This document shows positions 49,297 through 58,184 of a stretch of DNA of 64,000 nucleotides, piece by piece. Positions within the stretch are counted from its first letter, which is position 1. Every line of letters begins with the position of its first letter. Under the pieces are notes generated by a model. It was given only the letters and a program-made list of their open reading frames with translations. It was not told the origin of the DNA and did no database searches. The position numbers and the translations under genes were made by a program. The stretch is taken from assembly GCF_900187965.1 (NCBI RefSeq), contig NZ_FZNL01000014.1, positions 101,489 through 165,488 on the forward strand. The letters run 5' to 3'. Origin of the DNA: Flavobacterium sp. ov086 (GTDB taxonomy: Bacteria > Bacteroidota > Bacteroidia > Flavobacteriales > Flavobacteriaceae).

Positions 49297-50328
49297 TTAA
49301 TTTTTGAAAGCATCCAAAGCCGGCGACGGTTTCCCATCAGAAAGCCAAGCGTTTAATTGATAACCGCTCCAGCTTTTTTCGCCTTGCGGTTCCCAATAAA
49401 TAACACCTAAACCTTTATGATCAGGTACGCTTTTTACGGCTTTTATAGTAGCTTCAAGCATTTCTTTGGTATTTTGTACTGCTGTATAATCGCCACCAAC
49501 TTCTACCACCATCACTTCTTTATTGTAACGGGAAGCCATGTCTTTTAGATTATTTTCTAAATCTAAAATTGTACTTTGATAATCGGTTTTGATCCAATAT
49601 GGATAATAGGATAAACCAATTACATCATATTTTACCTTATTTTCAGTCGCTTTGTCAAAAAACCATCTGAATTTTTCACTTTTATTTCCTTCGTCCAAAT
49701 GAACGATTACTTTAATTTTTGGATCGATGGCTTTTGTTGCTTCGTATCCTTTATCCAGTAATTGTGCCAACTGACTGAAATTATCTGTACTTCCTTCCGG
49801 CCAAAGCATTCCACCCGGAATTTCATTTCCAACCTGAACCCATTCCGGTGTTACTCCCGCTTTTTTCAACATTTTCAAGACATCATAAGTATGTTGGTAA
49901 ACATCGGTTAACAATTCAGGAAAAGAATGTTTTGCCCATGCAGCAGGTTTATTTTGTTTGCCGGGATCTGCCCATGAATCGCTGTAATGAAAATCGATCA
50001 TGATACGCATTCCCTTTTTTTGCGCGCGAACCGCCATGACAACTGTTTCTTGGGGACTGCAGTGTCCGCTGGCTTTATCATCATTAGGGTTTACCCAAAC
50101 GCGCAAACGAATGGTATTTATTCCTCGGTCTTTTAGTAATTGCAGACAGTCTTTTTGAGAACCGTCTGCGTCATAAAACTTATAACCTGTTGCTTCCATT
50201 TGTGGCAGCCAGCCTACATCTGCTCCGTTTGAAAAGGAGTTTTTTTTGCTAATCATTTTTGATTTACAAGAAGTAAATGCAAGGACAATTAGCATCAAAA
50301 AAGATATAATTTTAAGTAAATTTTTCAT
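49297..50328 (-). CDS. GH53 endo-beta-1,4-galactanase, lipoprotein (second copy)
   Basis: The 343-residue protein has a lipoprotein signal with Cys21 (IVLAFTSCKSK). The GH53 TIM barrel shows GADVGWLPQMEATGYKFYD at the start, NTIRLRVWVNP, IDFHYSDSWADPGKQNKP, acid/base E169 (WVQVGNEIPGGMLWPEG), GLSYYPYW, and nucleophile E276 (VMVVEVGGDY). GH53 enzymes cut the beta-1,4-galactan side chains of pectin. Lipid anchoring puts it on the cell surface or the periplasmic face of the outer membrane. It starts 3 bp after the stop of the other GH53 gene, so the two are co-translated. Confidence 0.94.
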   Translation of the reverse strand: MKNLLKIISFLMLIVLAFTSCKSKMISKKNSFSNGADVGWLPQMEATGYKFYDADGSQKDCLQLLKDRGINTIRLRVWVNPNDDKASGHCSPQETVVMAVRAQKKGMRIMIDFHYSDSWADPGKQNKPAAWAKHSFPELLTDVYQHTYDVLKMLKKAGVTPEWVQVGNEIPGGMLWPEGSTDNFSQLAQLLDKGYEATKAIDPKIKVIVHLDEGNKSEKFRWFFDKATENKVKYDVIGLSYYPYWIKTDYQSTILDLENNLKDMASRYNKEVMVVEVGGDYTAVQNTKEMLEATIKAVKSVPDHKGLGVIYWEPQGEKSWSGYQLNAWLSDGKPSPALDAFKN

Positions 50329-50331
50329 GTT

Positions 50332-51429
50332 TTAGTCTTTGCTGAAAGCTTGCATTACTGATAAAGCGTTGTTATCAAAACTGTATAAAGCCTGATTTTC
50401 GAATGTAGATCCGCTTGTAGATTGTGGTCCTTTAAAAGCAACCCATTCGCCTCCCCAATACGCAAATCCTTGTCCAAATTCTGATGTTTTTACGATGTTT
50501 TTAATATCCATCACAAAAGTTCTTTGTCCCGCCGGAGTTGCCGGATAACCCGCTACCAACTGATCGTTTGTTCCTACGATATTATTAGTCTGATCATTGT
50601 GCAATAGCGTAAAAGGATAAGCGGTTTCTGCAATCAGTACTTTTTTACCGAATTTCTTTCCTAAAGCATCAATAGTATTTTTTACTACTGTCAAATCTTT
50701 ACCATGCCAAACCGGATAATAGGATAATCCGATATAATCGTAATCGATACTTTTCATTTTAGTAAAAAACCAATCTGTAGCGCCGCCGTCTACACCTGCA
50801 TAATGAATCATTATTTTTGTGTTTGGTGCTTTACTGCGAACTGTTGCACTTGCAGCACTCAATAAAGCGATACATTGTTGTTCGTTACTGATTAGATTTC
50901 CTTGTGGCCACAATAATCCGCTATTGATTTCATTACCAATTTGGATAATATCCGGTTTTACTTCTGTAATTATTGTTGATGTATAATTGGTAACGGCTGT
51001 TTTTAAATCGGTAAAAGATAAATTTTTCCATTCTTCGGGAGTTGTCTGAGCGCCTGGATCTGCCCAATTATCAGAATAGTGAACGGTAAGCCAAACTCTT
51101 AAACCGGCTTGTCTTGCTTTTTGTGCCAATTGTTTTACTTCGTTTAAACCGGAACGACCGTTTACAGGATTTTTCCATAAACGAATTCGGACTGTATTAC
51201 AACCTGTATTTTTTAATGTTGTAAGCATTGGTTCGGCTTTGCCATTGCTGTAAAATTTAGTTCCCAAAGATTCCATTTGAGGAAGAAAAGAAACATCTGA
51301 TGCTCTGATAAAAGTATCCGTTGCATCAGGCGGATTTACAGCTTCTGTATCTGCAGCATCATTACTTGAGCACGAAAATTGAATTGCAGTTACAGCAATT
51401 AACCCAAGAATTTTTATATATTTTTTCAT
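50332..51429 (-). CDS. GH53 endo-beta-1,4-galactanase, lipoprotein (first copy)
   Basis: The 365-residue protein has a lipoprotein signal with Cys20 (AVTAIQFSCSSND) followed by an acidic linker (SSNDAADTEAVNPPDATD). Such acidic stretches after the lipid cysteine are the known surface-export signal of Bacteroidota lipoproteins. Barrel motifs are DVSFLPQMESLGTKFY, NTVRIRLWKNP, VHYSDNWADPGAQTTP, acid/base E167 (IIQIGNEINSGLLWPQG) and nucleophile E268 (VLIAETAYPFT). It is clearly diverged from its neighbour, so this is not a recent duplication. The surface signal suggests it makes the first cuts outside the cell. Confidence 0.94.
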   Translation of the reverse strand: MKKYIKILGLIAVTAIQFSCSSNDAADTEAVNPPDATDTFIRASDVSFLPQMESLGTKFYSNGKAEPMLTTLKNTGCNTVRIRLWKNPVNGRSGLNEVKQLAQKARQAGLRVWLTVHYSDNWADPGAQTTPEEWKNLSFTDLKTAVTNYTSTIITEVKPDIIQIGNEINSGLLWPQGNLISNEQQCIALLSAASATVRSKAPNTKIMIHYAGVDGGATDWFFTKMKSIDYDYIGLSYYPVWHGKDLTVVKNTIDALGKKFGKKVLIAETAYPFTLLHNDQTNNIVGTNDQLVAGYPATPAGQRTFVMDIKNIVKTSEFGQGFAYWGGEWVAFKGPQSTSGSTFENQALYSFDNNALSVMQAFSKD

Positions 51430-51463
51430 GATAGGAGTTATAATGATTGAAATTTTGAATTTA

Positions 51464-51494
51464 GAAGAAGCCCCAAAATAAGCTGAGGCTTCTC
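51464..51494 (-). other. Hairpin between susE and GH53 (possible attenuator or processing site)
   Basis: The AGAAGCC (51466-51472) and GGCTTCT (51487-51493) arms flank a 14-nt loop in the 82-bp gap. The U-rich tail lies on the plus-strand side and not on the transcribed minus strand. A role in mRNA processing or in stepping down expression after susE is therefore more likely than full termination. Confidence 0.45.
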
Positions 51495-51511
51495 TTATTT
51501 TTTAATTCAAT

Positions 51512-52579
51512 TTATGGAGTTGAAATGAACATGTAACGACCATCCAAGTCATTGAACCAGATTTCATATTTTCCAGCTTCAACAATAATATCTCCGCCAT
51601 TATCTCCCCAGCTTACATCCCATTTGCCATTAGCTTTAAACTTCATTTTTCCGGCTTTTAAAGTCTGAGTAACTTTCCAGATATGTCCGTCAAAATCAGA
51701 TTTTACCAAAGGAACTTCTGTATCCCAACCTGTATCATCGCCTGTTAATACAGAACCAGTTAGACCAATTGTTGCGTACATTGTCATTGGTCCTGTATAA
51801 GGCGTGATTTTGTATGTCAATTCTTCAAGATTAACTTCAAAACTATAATAACCTGAAGCTGTTGTAGGGAAAACACCCGGATCAGTATCGCTTTCTGTTG
51901 CTCTGTATTGTACTGCAGCACCATTTGTTCCGTAAGCCGGAGCCCAGAATCCAATTTGCTCTATTAATTTGAAACCGTCTTTATTAAAAAATCCTGTATA
52001 ATAGAACTTTGCAGTTTCTTTTGTATCTCTGTAAATTGGCATATTGTTGCTCGTTACACTCCATCCTGCAGCAGTTCCGGGTCCTACTAAAAACAAATCA
52101 ATTCTAGGGAATACGCCTCTGTAAGGCGTTAATGCAATCGTAATTGGCGTAGAATTTTTTGGCTCAGAAAGTGTTGTTCCAACCGTAGATTTAATTCTAA
52201 CATCAATTGTTCCTTCAACATCAGGCGTAAGACCCAATTCAAGTGCTTTTGCATTAAGTTCTGCTACTGTAATACTTGCATGAGTAGAAGTCGATGACGT
52301 AATATCTACCGGAGCTGCAAATTCAGTATTACTGGCTGCAAACTGTAATGTATAAGTAACGATTGTAGGTGTTCCGTAACTCACTTTTTCCCAGGTAAAA
52401 GTCAAAGCAGTATTGTTAGGCGTGTCTTTATTTAAAACAGTCGAAGAACCATTATCAGGTGTAATCATAGAAAAAGCAGCTTCCTGAGGCTCCAAGATCA
52501 TCAAATCTGTTTCGTTTTCACAAGACCAAAGTCCTGTAACTAAAGCAATAGCTATAAAAATTTTATATATGTGTTTCAT
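51512..52579 (-). CDS. SusE-type surface glycan-binding lipoprotein
   Basis: The 355-residue protein has a lipoprotein signal with Cys20 (VTGLWSCENETD). A SusE N-terminal Ig-like domain (DNGSSTVLNKDTPNNTALTFTWEKVSYG, SSTSTHASITVAELNAKALELGL) is followed by two C-terminal beta-sandwich domains (FLVGPGTAAGWSVTSNNMPIYRD and TIGLTGSVLTGDDTGWDTEVPL, with KAGKMKFKANGKWDVSWGDNGGDIIVEAG). SusE/F-like proteins bind glycan at the surface without catalysis. It follows susD by 30 bp and precedes the GH53 pair, as expected for the surface complex of a galactan locus. Confidence 0.88.
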   Translation of the reverse strand: MKHIYKIFIAIALVTGLWSCENETDLMILEPQEAAFSMITPDNGSSTVLNKDTPNNTALTFTWEKVSYGTPTIVTYTLQFAASNTEFAAPVDITSSTSTHASITVAELNAKALELGLTPDVEGTIDVRIKSTVGTTLSEPKNSTPITIALTPYRGVFPRIDLFLVGPGTAAGWSVTSNNMPIYRDTKETAKFYYTGFFNKDGFKLIEQIGFWAPAYGTNGAAVQYRATESDTDPGVFPTTASGYYSFEVNLEELTYKITPYTGPMTMYATIGLTGSVLTGDDTGWDTEVPLVKSDFDGHIWKVTQTLKAGKMKFKANGKWDVSWGDNGGDIIVEAGKYEIWFNDLDGRYMFISTP

Positions 52580-52609
52580 TTTTCGTATCGTTTATGTTTT
52601 AAAAAAAGT

Positions 52610-54217
52610 TTAGTAACCCGTGTTTTGAGTCAAATTTCTATTGGCTCCCAATGATCCTTCCGGAATTGGGAAAACGCTCATGTAAGCCGGAATCGAAATC
52701 CCTTTTGAAGAATTTCCTTTCCACGCCCAATTGTAAGATCCTCCGGTATATTTTCCAAAACGAATTAAATCTTGTCTTCGGTGTGCTTCCCAGTGTAATT
52801 CACGCGCTCTTTCGTCAATTAAAAAATCCAGCGTTAAGTCGCTTAAAGCAATGTTTCCAATAGTCGAATTATTATTTGCTCTTTTTCTTAAAGCATTTAC
52901 ATAATCTAATGCTTGTGCCGTAGTTCCGTTTCCTCCTCTTAAAGTCGCTTCTGCATACATTAAATACACATCGGCTAATCTGAATAATGGAAAATCAGTA
53001 TCAGCATAAGTTGAGCTTATTCCGTTTACTCCTGTTGACGTTTTATTCGAAAATTTAGATAAAATATAACCTTGAGTTTTTACACCAATATCTTCAATAT
53101 CAATAGATCTTTGTTTTGCAGGATCGCCCGCAACACCTTTCCCTATGGTATTTCTTGTGTCTTGACTAAATTTTACACCATCAAATTTTTGAGCAAATTC
53201 TTTTCTGATTCGAAGTGCTCCAGTCCAGCCACCAATTCCAAAATCGGCACCATTGTTTTCCCATGCACCAATTTGTCCGTTTGTTAAAACCGTTGTCGCT
53301 CCCCAGTTTTGAGAAACTGCTCCATCTGATTGGATTCCGAAAATAATTTCTTCAGATGTGTTGTTATCTGCTTTAAAGTTGTCCAGATATTTTGGCTTCA
53401 AAGTATATCCGCCTGCAATGATTTCGTTACACATTGTAATACAATCATTAAAACGATTTGCCTGAATATATACTTCTGCATTCAAATACATTTTTGCCAA
53501 AATCATACGTGCCATAGATTGGTCTAAACGTCCGTATTCATTTGTTCTTGCTGCTTTTAAATCTGGTAAAACCGCTTTTAATTCCCCTTCGATAAAATCA
53601 AATAATTGTTTTCTGTTAAACTCAGGTCCGGCAAAATTTACAGGATCATTTTCGGTGTACATTGGTGCTTTTCCAAATAAATCCATCATGTTATAATACG
53701 CATACGCTCTTAAAACACGAACTTCTTTACGCCAAAGTGCAATATCTGCCAGTGTTGCAGCATTTGTAATACCTCTTGAACTTAGTTTTTCCGGTGTACT
53801 CTGACGTAAAAATTCGTTTGCATACGAAACAGAAACCATGGTTCTACTAAACATTCCGAGAATAACAGGATTTGCCGGTGTCCAGATATTACGTTGTAAT
53901 TCTGCCGTTCCTCCGTCATTTTCATAACTCCAAACCAGTTCGTCTGTAGTTAATTCCTGCATGTACAATAAACACCTTGTAAACTGGCTTGTTCCGGCAT
54001 CTACACCTTCAAGCGAAGAATCATTAGGACCAATAACTCCTGTTAGAGTTAAATTTCCGTAAACTCCTGCGAAAGCTTTTTTATATCCGTCAGGCGTAGA
54101 AAATAATACATCAGAAGAAAGAACGTCGTCATCTTTCGAAACTACGTTTAAATCATCTGTACATGACTGAAAAACCAAAGTCAATGCTACTATTGCTATT
54201 ACTATATATTTTTTCAT
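52610..54217 (-). CDS. SusD-family glycan-binding lipoprotein of the galactan locus
   Basis: The ATG at 54217 gives 535 residues and puts the lipoprotein signal at the N-terminus (KKYIVIAIVALTLVFQSCTDD, Cys19). An upstream extension of the frame begins at TTG inside the susC coding sequence and is rejected. SusD blocks are VRVLRAYAYYNMMDLFGKAPMYTE, MILAKMYLNAEVYI, FPLFRLADVYLMYAEATLRGG, ERARELHWEAHRRQDLIRFGKYTG and FPIPEGSLGANRNLTQNTGY. It works with the SusC encoded 10 bp upstream, binding beta-1,4-galacto-oligosaccharides by inference from the enzymes. Confidence 0.95.
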   Translation of the reverse strand: MKKYIVIAIVALTLVFQSCTDDLNVVSKDDDVLSSDVLFSTPDGYKKAFAGVYGNLTLTGVIGPNDSSLEGVDAGTSQFTRCLLYMQELTTDELVWSYENDGGTAELQRNIWTPANPVILGMFSRTMVSVSYANEFLRQSTPEKLSSRGITNAATLADIALWRKEVRVLRAYAYYNMMDLFGKAPMYTENDPVNFAGPEFNRKQLFDFIEGELKAVLPDLKAARTNEYGRLDQSMARMILAKMYLNAEVYIQANRFNDCITMCNEIIAGGYTLKPKYLDNFKADNNTSEEIIFGIQSDGAVSQNWGATTVLTNGQIGAWENNGADFGIGGWTGALRIRKEFAQKFDGVKFSQDTRNTIGKGVAGDPAKQRSIDIEDIGVKTQGYILSKFSNKTSTGVNGISSTYADTDFPLFRLADVYLMYAEATLRGGNGTTAQALDYVNALRKRANNNSTIGNIALSDLTLDFLIDERARELHWEAHRRQDLIRFGKYTGGSYNWAWKGNSSKGISIPAYMSVFPIPEGSLGANRNLTQNTGY

Positions 54218-54227
54218 GATTGCTGTA

Positions 54228-57170
54228 TTAAAATTTAAGATTAAGACCAAATAATACTGATCGTTGTCTTGGATAAATCGTTTTGTCTACACCGTTGTTT
54301 GTAATTTCCGGATCTAAACCAGTGTACTTTGTAAGTACAAAAACGTTCTGAACTCCAGTTGATACTCTTAACGACGCTTTACTGTTTAGCCAATTGTTTA
54401 AAGTATATCCTAACGTAACGTTGTCCATTTTTAAGAATGAAGCATTCTCGATATAAAGATCTGACAATACTACATTTGAAGTAGTGTGAAAATTAGTATC
54501 CAATACCTGAGACGGAACATTACTTAAAACTCCACCGTTTTCCATAGCATCATATTGCGCTCTGCTGGCGTCTACGGCATTAAAAATTCTGTTACCAATA
54601 CTTGCTCTTAAATTGAATGAAAAATCGAATTTTTTATAATTCATATTGGATGCAAATCCTAAAGTAAAATCAGGATCAGGATTATTATAAATGTATTTAT
54701 CCGAATCATTTTTGATATTATCGCCATTTAAATCTGCAAAAGCACCTTCAATTGGTTTTCCTTCATTATTGTATAATTGTTTGTAAACGTAGAAAGAATA
54801 AGGTGTATAACCTTCTCTGAAAATTTGTCCCGGAGTTCCTGTTCCTGCAATATTGTCTCCTAAAAAGATATCGCTTCCGTTTACCAGATTTTTGATTCTT
54901 CTTTCGAATTTGGAAATATTAAAATTCATATTCCAATTGAAATTCTGTGTTTTAATGGCATTCGCATTAAGCGTAAACTCGACACCTTTTGTGGTAAAGC
55001 TTCCTACGTTTTGATATACACGATTAGAAAAATTACTACCATCAGATATTGCTGCATTTACCAATAAATCTTTAGATTCTTTGTAATACACATCAAGTCC
55101 CGCAGATAAGCGATTGTCTAAGAAACCGAAATCAAGACCTGCATTATAAGATGTAGTTTCTTCCCATTTCAGGTTATTTGTTCTTTTTGAAGGAAGTGCA
55201 ACCGGAACCGGACTTGTACCAAAATAGTATTCAGAATTTCCGCTGCCAACCTGGTATTTTTGCAAGTATCCGTTAGGTTCAGGAATATCTTGTTGTCCTG
55301 TAATACCGTAACTTAATCTTAATTTTAAGTCCGATAATACGGTACTTTCTTTAAAGAAATCTTCTTTGATCTTCCATGCAAAAGCTACAGAAGGGAAATT
55401 TCCCCAACGATTCGCTTCTTCAAATCTTGAAGAACCATCTCGTCTATAAGACAGCGTTAGTAAATATTTGTCTCTGAAATTTAAGTTTGTTCTCGCAAAA
55501 AATCCTAATAAAACAACATCTGTATCCAGCGTAGTTTCAGGAAATGTTGATGGTAAATCCGGATTTAGGATATTACCAGTTTCAAATTTTGAACTTTGAA
55601 ATTTTTGATACGAATAACCAGCTGTCGCTTCAAAATTCAATGATTTGAATGTTTTATTATACACTAAATAAGTATCTAATAATTTATTTTTTCTCGTTGC
55701 TTCTGTATATTCATTTGTACCATACGGAATGTTGTTGTTTGATGGAGCAGAACCTGCATCAGCACCAACCAATCTTCTTCTGTCTCCATTTGATTCATCA
55801 TAACCAACATTTACAACGGCTCTTAAAGCAGGTAAAAAATGGAATTTATAATCAATTTCAAAATTTCCAAAAATCCTGTCATTCGTTCCTCTGTCATTGG
55901 TATTCAACAATTGCGAAACAGGATTTCTTGCAGCAGTTGAAACTAACGGATAATTTCCGTTGGAATCAATTCCGGTAGTATATTCAAAATAACCTCCATA
56001 AGGCGCACCGTCAACTTTTATGGGCTGAGTTGGGTCAAAACCAATTGCAGCTCCTTCAACAGCATCTGTAAATCTGTTTTTTTCGTTGGTATAATTTGCC
56101 GAAAGTCTCAATTTTAAATGATTGTCAAGGAAAGTTGGATTCATTACTAAACCAACCGTATTTCTTTTGAAGTTATTCGTCAAACGCAAACCTTGTTGAT
56201 CTGTATTTCCTAAGGTTAAACTCGTTGGAATGATATTGAATAAACTTCCTCTAACGGCTAAACTTTGATCAATCGTTCCTGTGTTTCTGTAAATTGCTTT
56301 TTGCCAATCTGTATTTGCAGTTCCCAGTTTATTTTGATCATCGCTTCTTCTGTCGGCGATAACACTTCTAAATTCATCTGCACTAAAAACATCAACAGTT
56401 TTTGTCAATGTTCCTGCAGCATATTGTACATTATAATCTACAGATAATGCTTTGCTTCCTTTTTTAGTAGTGATAATAATAACACCATTTGAAGCGCGAG
56501 AACCATAAATTGCAGAAGCCGATGCATCTTTTAAAACCGTAATAGATTCTACCGTTGCAGGATTTAATGAGGCTAAAAATGAAGAAGATCCCGTATTTGT
56601 AGTATTATCCAGAGGTAATCCGTCGATAACAATAAGTGGATCATTACTTGCAAAAAGCGAACTTCCTCCTCGAATTCTGATTTGAGAACTAGAACCCGGA
56701 GCACCCGTTGAATTTACGGTTAAACCGGCTACTCTTCCATTAAGAAGATTCTCCGTAGTAATGTTATTTCCTTTGTTAAAGTCTTTGGTCGTAAGTGCGG
56801 TAACAGATCCTGTTGCGTCTTTCTTTTTAACGCTTCCGTAACCTACCTGAACAACAACTTCTTTCAGTTGATTATTGTCTTCTTCAAGATATACAGTTAT
56901 ATTTTTTTGTCCCGCAACCGCGACAACTTGATTGGTATAACCGGTATAAGAAAACGCAATCTGACTATTTGCTTTTACTCCATTTAATTGAAATTTTCCG
57001 TCAAAGTCAGTAGAGGTACTAATGTTTGCCCCTGATACTTTTATGTTTACTCCTGGTATGGGTTGCTTGGTAGATTTTTCCAAGACAATACCACTAATTG
57101 TGCCCTGAGCAAAAACACAAAAAGGAAGTAAGAGCAATAAAAGTAAAAATTTGGATTTAATTATTTTCAT
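54228..57170 (-). CDS. SusC-family TonB-dependent transporter of the galactan locus
   Basis: The 980-residue protein has a signal peptide (FLLLLLLLPFCVFAQ). The carboxypeptidase-D-like domain (ISGIVLEKSTKQPIPGVNIKVSG) is followed by the plug (QVGYGSVKKKDATGSVTALTTKDFN, ITVLKDASASAIYGSRASNGVIIITTKKGS) and a barrel ending IYPRQRSVLFGLNLKF. It is the first gene of the operon susC-susD-susE-GH53-GH53-GH2 and is divergent from the HTCS. The 1-kb intergenic region between them must carry the regulated promoter. Confidence 0.96.
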   Translation of the reverse strand: MKIIKSKFLLLLLLLPFCVFAQGTISGIVLEKSTKQPIPGVNIKVSGANISTSTDFDGKFQLNGVKANSQIAFSYTGYTNQVVAVAGQKNITVYLEEDNNQLKEVVVQVGYGSVKKKDATGSVTALTTKDFNKGNNITTENLLNGRVAGLTVNSTGAPGSSSQIRIRGGSSLFASNDPLIVIDGLPLDNTTNTGSSSFLASLNPATVESITVLKDASASAIYGSRASNGVIIITTKKGSKALSVDYNVQYAAGTLTKTVDVFSADEFRSVIADRRSDDQNKLGTANTDWQKAIYRNTGTIDQSLAVRGSLFNIIPTSLTLGNTDQQGLRLTNNFKRNTVGLVMNPTFLDNHLKLRLSANYTNEKNRFTDAVEGAAIGFDPTQPIKVDGAPYGGYFEYTTGIDSNGNYPLVSTAARNPVSQLLNTNDRGTNDRIFGNFEIDYKFHFLPALRAVVNVGYDESNGDRRRLVGADAGSAPSNNNIPYGTNEYTEATRKNKLLDTYLVYNKTFKSLNFEATAGYSYQKFQSSKFETGNILNPDLPSTFPETTLDTDVVLLGFFARTNLNFRDKYLLTLSYRRDGSSRFEEANRWGNFPSVAFAWKIKEDFFKESTVLSDLKLRLSYGITGQQDIPEPNGYLQKYQVGSGNSEYYFGTSPVPVALPSKRTNNLKWEETTSYNAGLDFGFLDNRLSAGLDVYYKESKDLLVNAAISDGSNFSNRVYQNVGSFTTKGVEFTLNANAIKTQNFNWNMNFNISKFERRIKNLVNGSDIFLGDNIAGTGTPGQIFREGYTPYSFYVYKQLYNNEGKPIEGAFADLNGDNIKNDSDKYIYNNPDPDFTLGFASNMNYKKFDFSFNLRASIGNRIFNAVDASRAQYDAMENGGVLSNVPSQVLDTNFHTTSNVVLSDLYIENASFLKMDNVTLGYTLNNWLNSKASLRVSTGVQNVFVLTKYTGLDPEITNNGVDKTIYPRQRSVLFGLNLKF

Positions 57171-58184
57171 ACTTTTTTAATTGGGCTGGTTTAAGTTAGT
57201 TTTTATTAATTAAGTGTTGGTTACAAAATGATTGTAGAGCTATTAGTTTACTCTTTCTTTTACGATAAGAAAAGGTTTTGCTCTGTACTTTTTAATTGAA
57301 ATGTTGGTCATGTTTAAATTGTTTTTGGTTAAATAATTGGTTAGTTTGTTTTCGTTGATTTACTAATTAACTATTATTACTCAATCGTTATAGCTTATCA
57401 ACTCATTCTGCAAATTAAGCACAGAGTATGGTATTTAGACAGGGAAAAATTCATTTATAAAAGGGGACAATTTCGTAAAAGTGTTCATAAAACACTTAAT
57501 AAAAACATATTCTTTAATTTTTTACTCCAAAAAAAATCAAAACATGAATTATTAACCTTTATAATCAGAGATTTAATAATCAAATAGTTTGCGGTTTTTA
57601 ATCGGTATATTCTCAAAAAAACAATTTCAAAAGGTCTGAAATCTTAAAAAAGAAAATTTTAAAAACGGATCAATTTTAAAACCTTCGAGAGAAAAAAAAT
57701 TTTTACCGCAAAGAGCGCTAAGTTTTTTTAAATATGCCAAGTTTAGTAAAAACGCAAAGTTCGCAAAGCTTTGTATTGATTTAGCTTTGTGATCTCTGTG
57801 CTTTTTTAAAGCAATCTTAAATACAAATCTTTGTGTTCTTTGTGGTAAAAAATATTAAGCTTTTAGCAAATAAAATCCGTTTTTATCAGCGTCAAAATTA
57901 GACACTGATTTTACTGATTCGCTAAAGCGAAAACGCTGATAAAAACAGATTTTTCTAATTAAAATCTATATTTCTATGTGTATAATTTAATTTTTATACA
58001 ACCAGCAGGTTATTGTAGATCTAAAAAAACCAGTAGTGTTTTTTAAACATTACATAATAATTGTGTTAATTTCGCAAAGTATCAGATTTCAACTATTTTC
58101 ACATAAAAAATTGATTCAGCTTTTAGATCGTATCCCTTTTATTTTTCATATATCAAAGAATAGCACGCTTTTAAAAAATTTTCT
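57171..58184. other. Divergent regulatory region of the galactan locus
   Basis: About 1 kb without a gene between susC (minus) and the HTCS (plus). The first 250 bp next to susC are unique AT-rich DNA. A near-match to the -7 box on the minus strand (CAAATTAA at about 57411-57418 on the plus strand) is the best promoter candidate. From 57708 to 57855 it is filled with GCAAAG- and CTTTGTG-type degenerate repeats, such as ACCGCAAAGAGCGC and CGCAAAGTTCGCAAAG. A 19-bp inverted repeat follows at 57874-57951. I could not identify the HTCS operator. Confidence 0.5.
57874..57951. repeat. Inverted repeat with 19-bp arms
   Basis: AATCCGTTTTTATCAGCGT (57874-57892) and ACGCTGATAAAAACAGATT (57933-57951) are complementary at 18 of 19 positions. 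The loop contains a second small stem CGCT-AAA-AGCG-like (about 57920-57930) and ACTGATTTTACTGATT. It resembles the other long hairpin elements in the window and lies upstream of both divergent genes. Confidence 0.7.
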
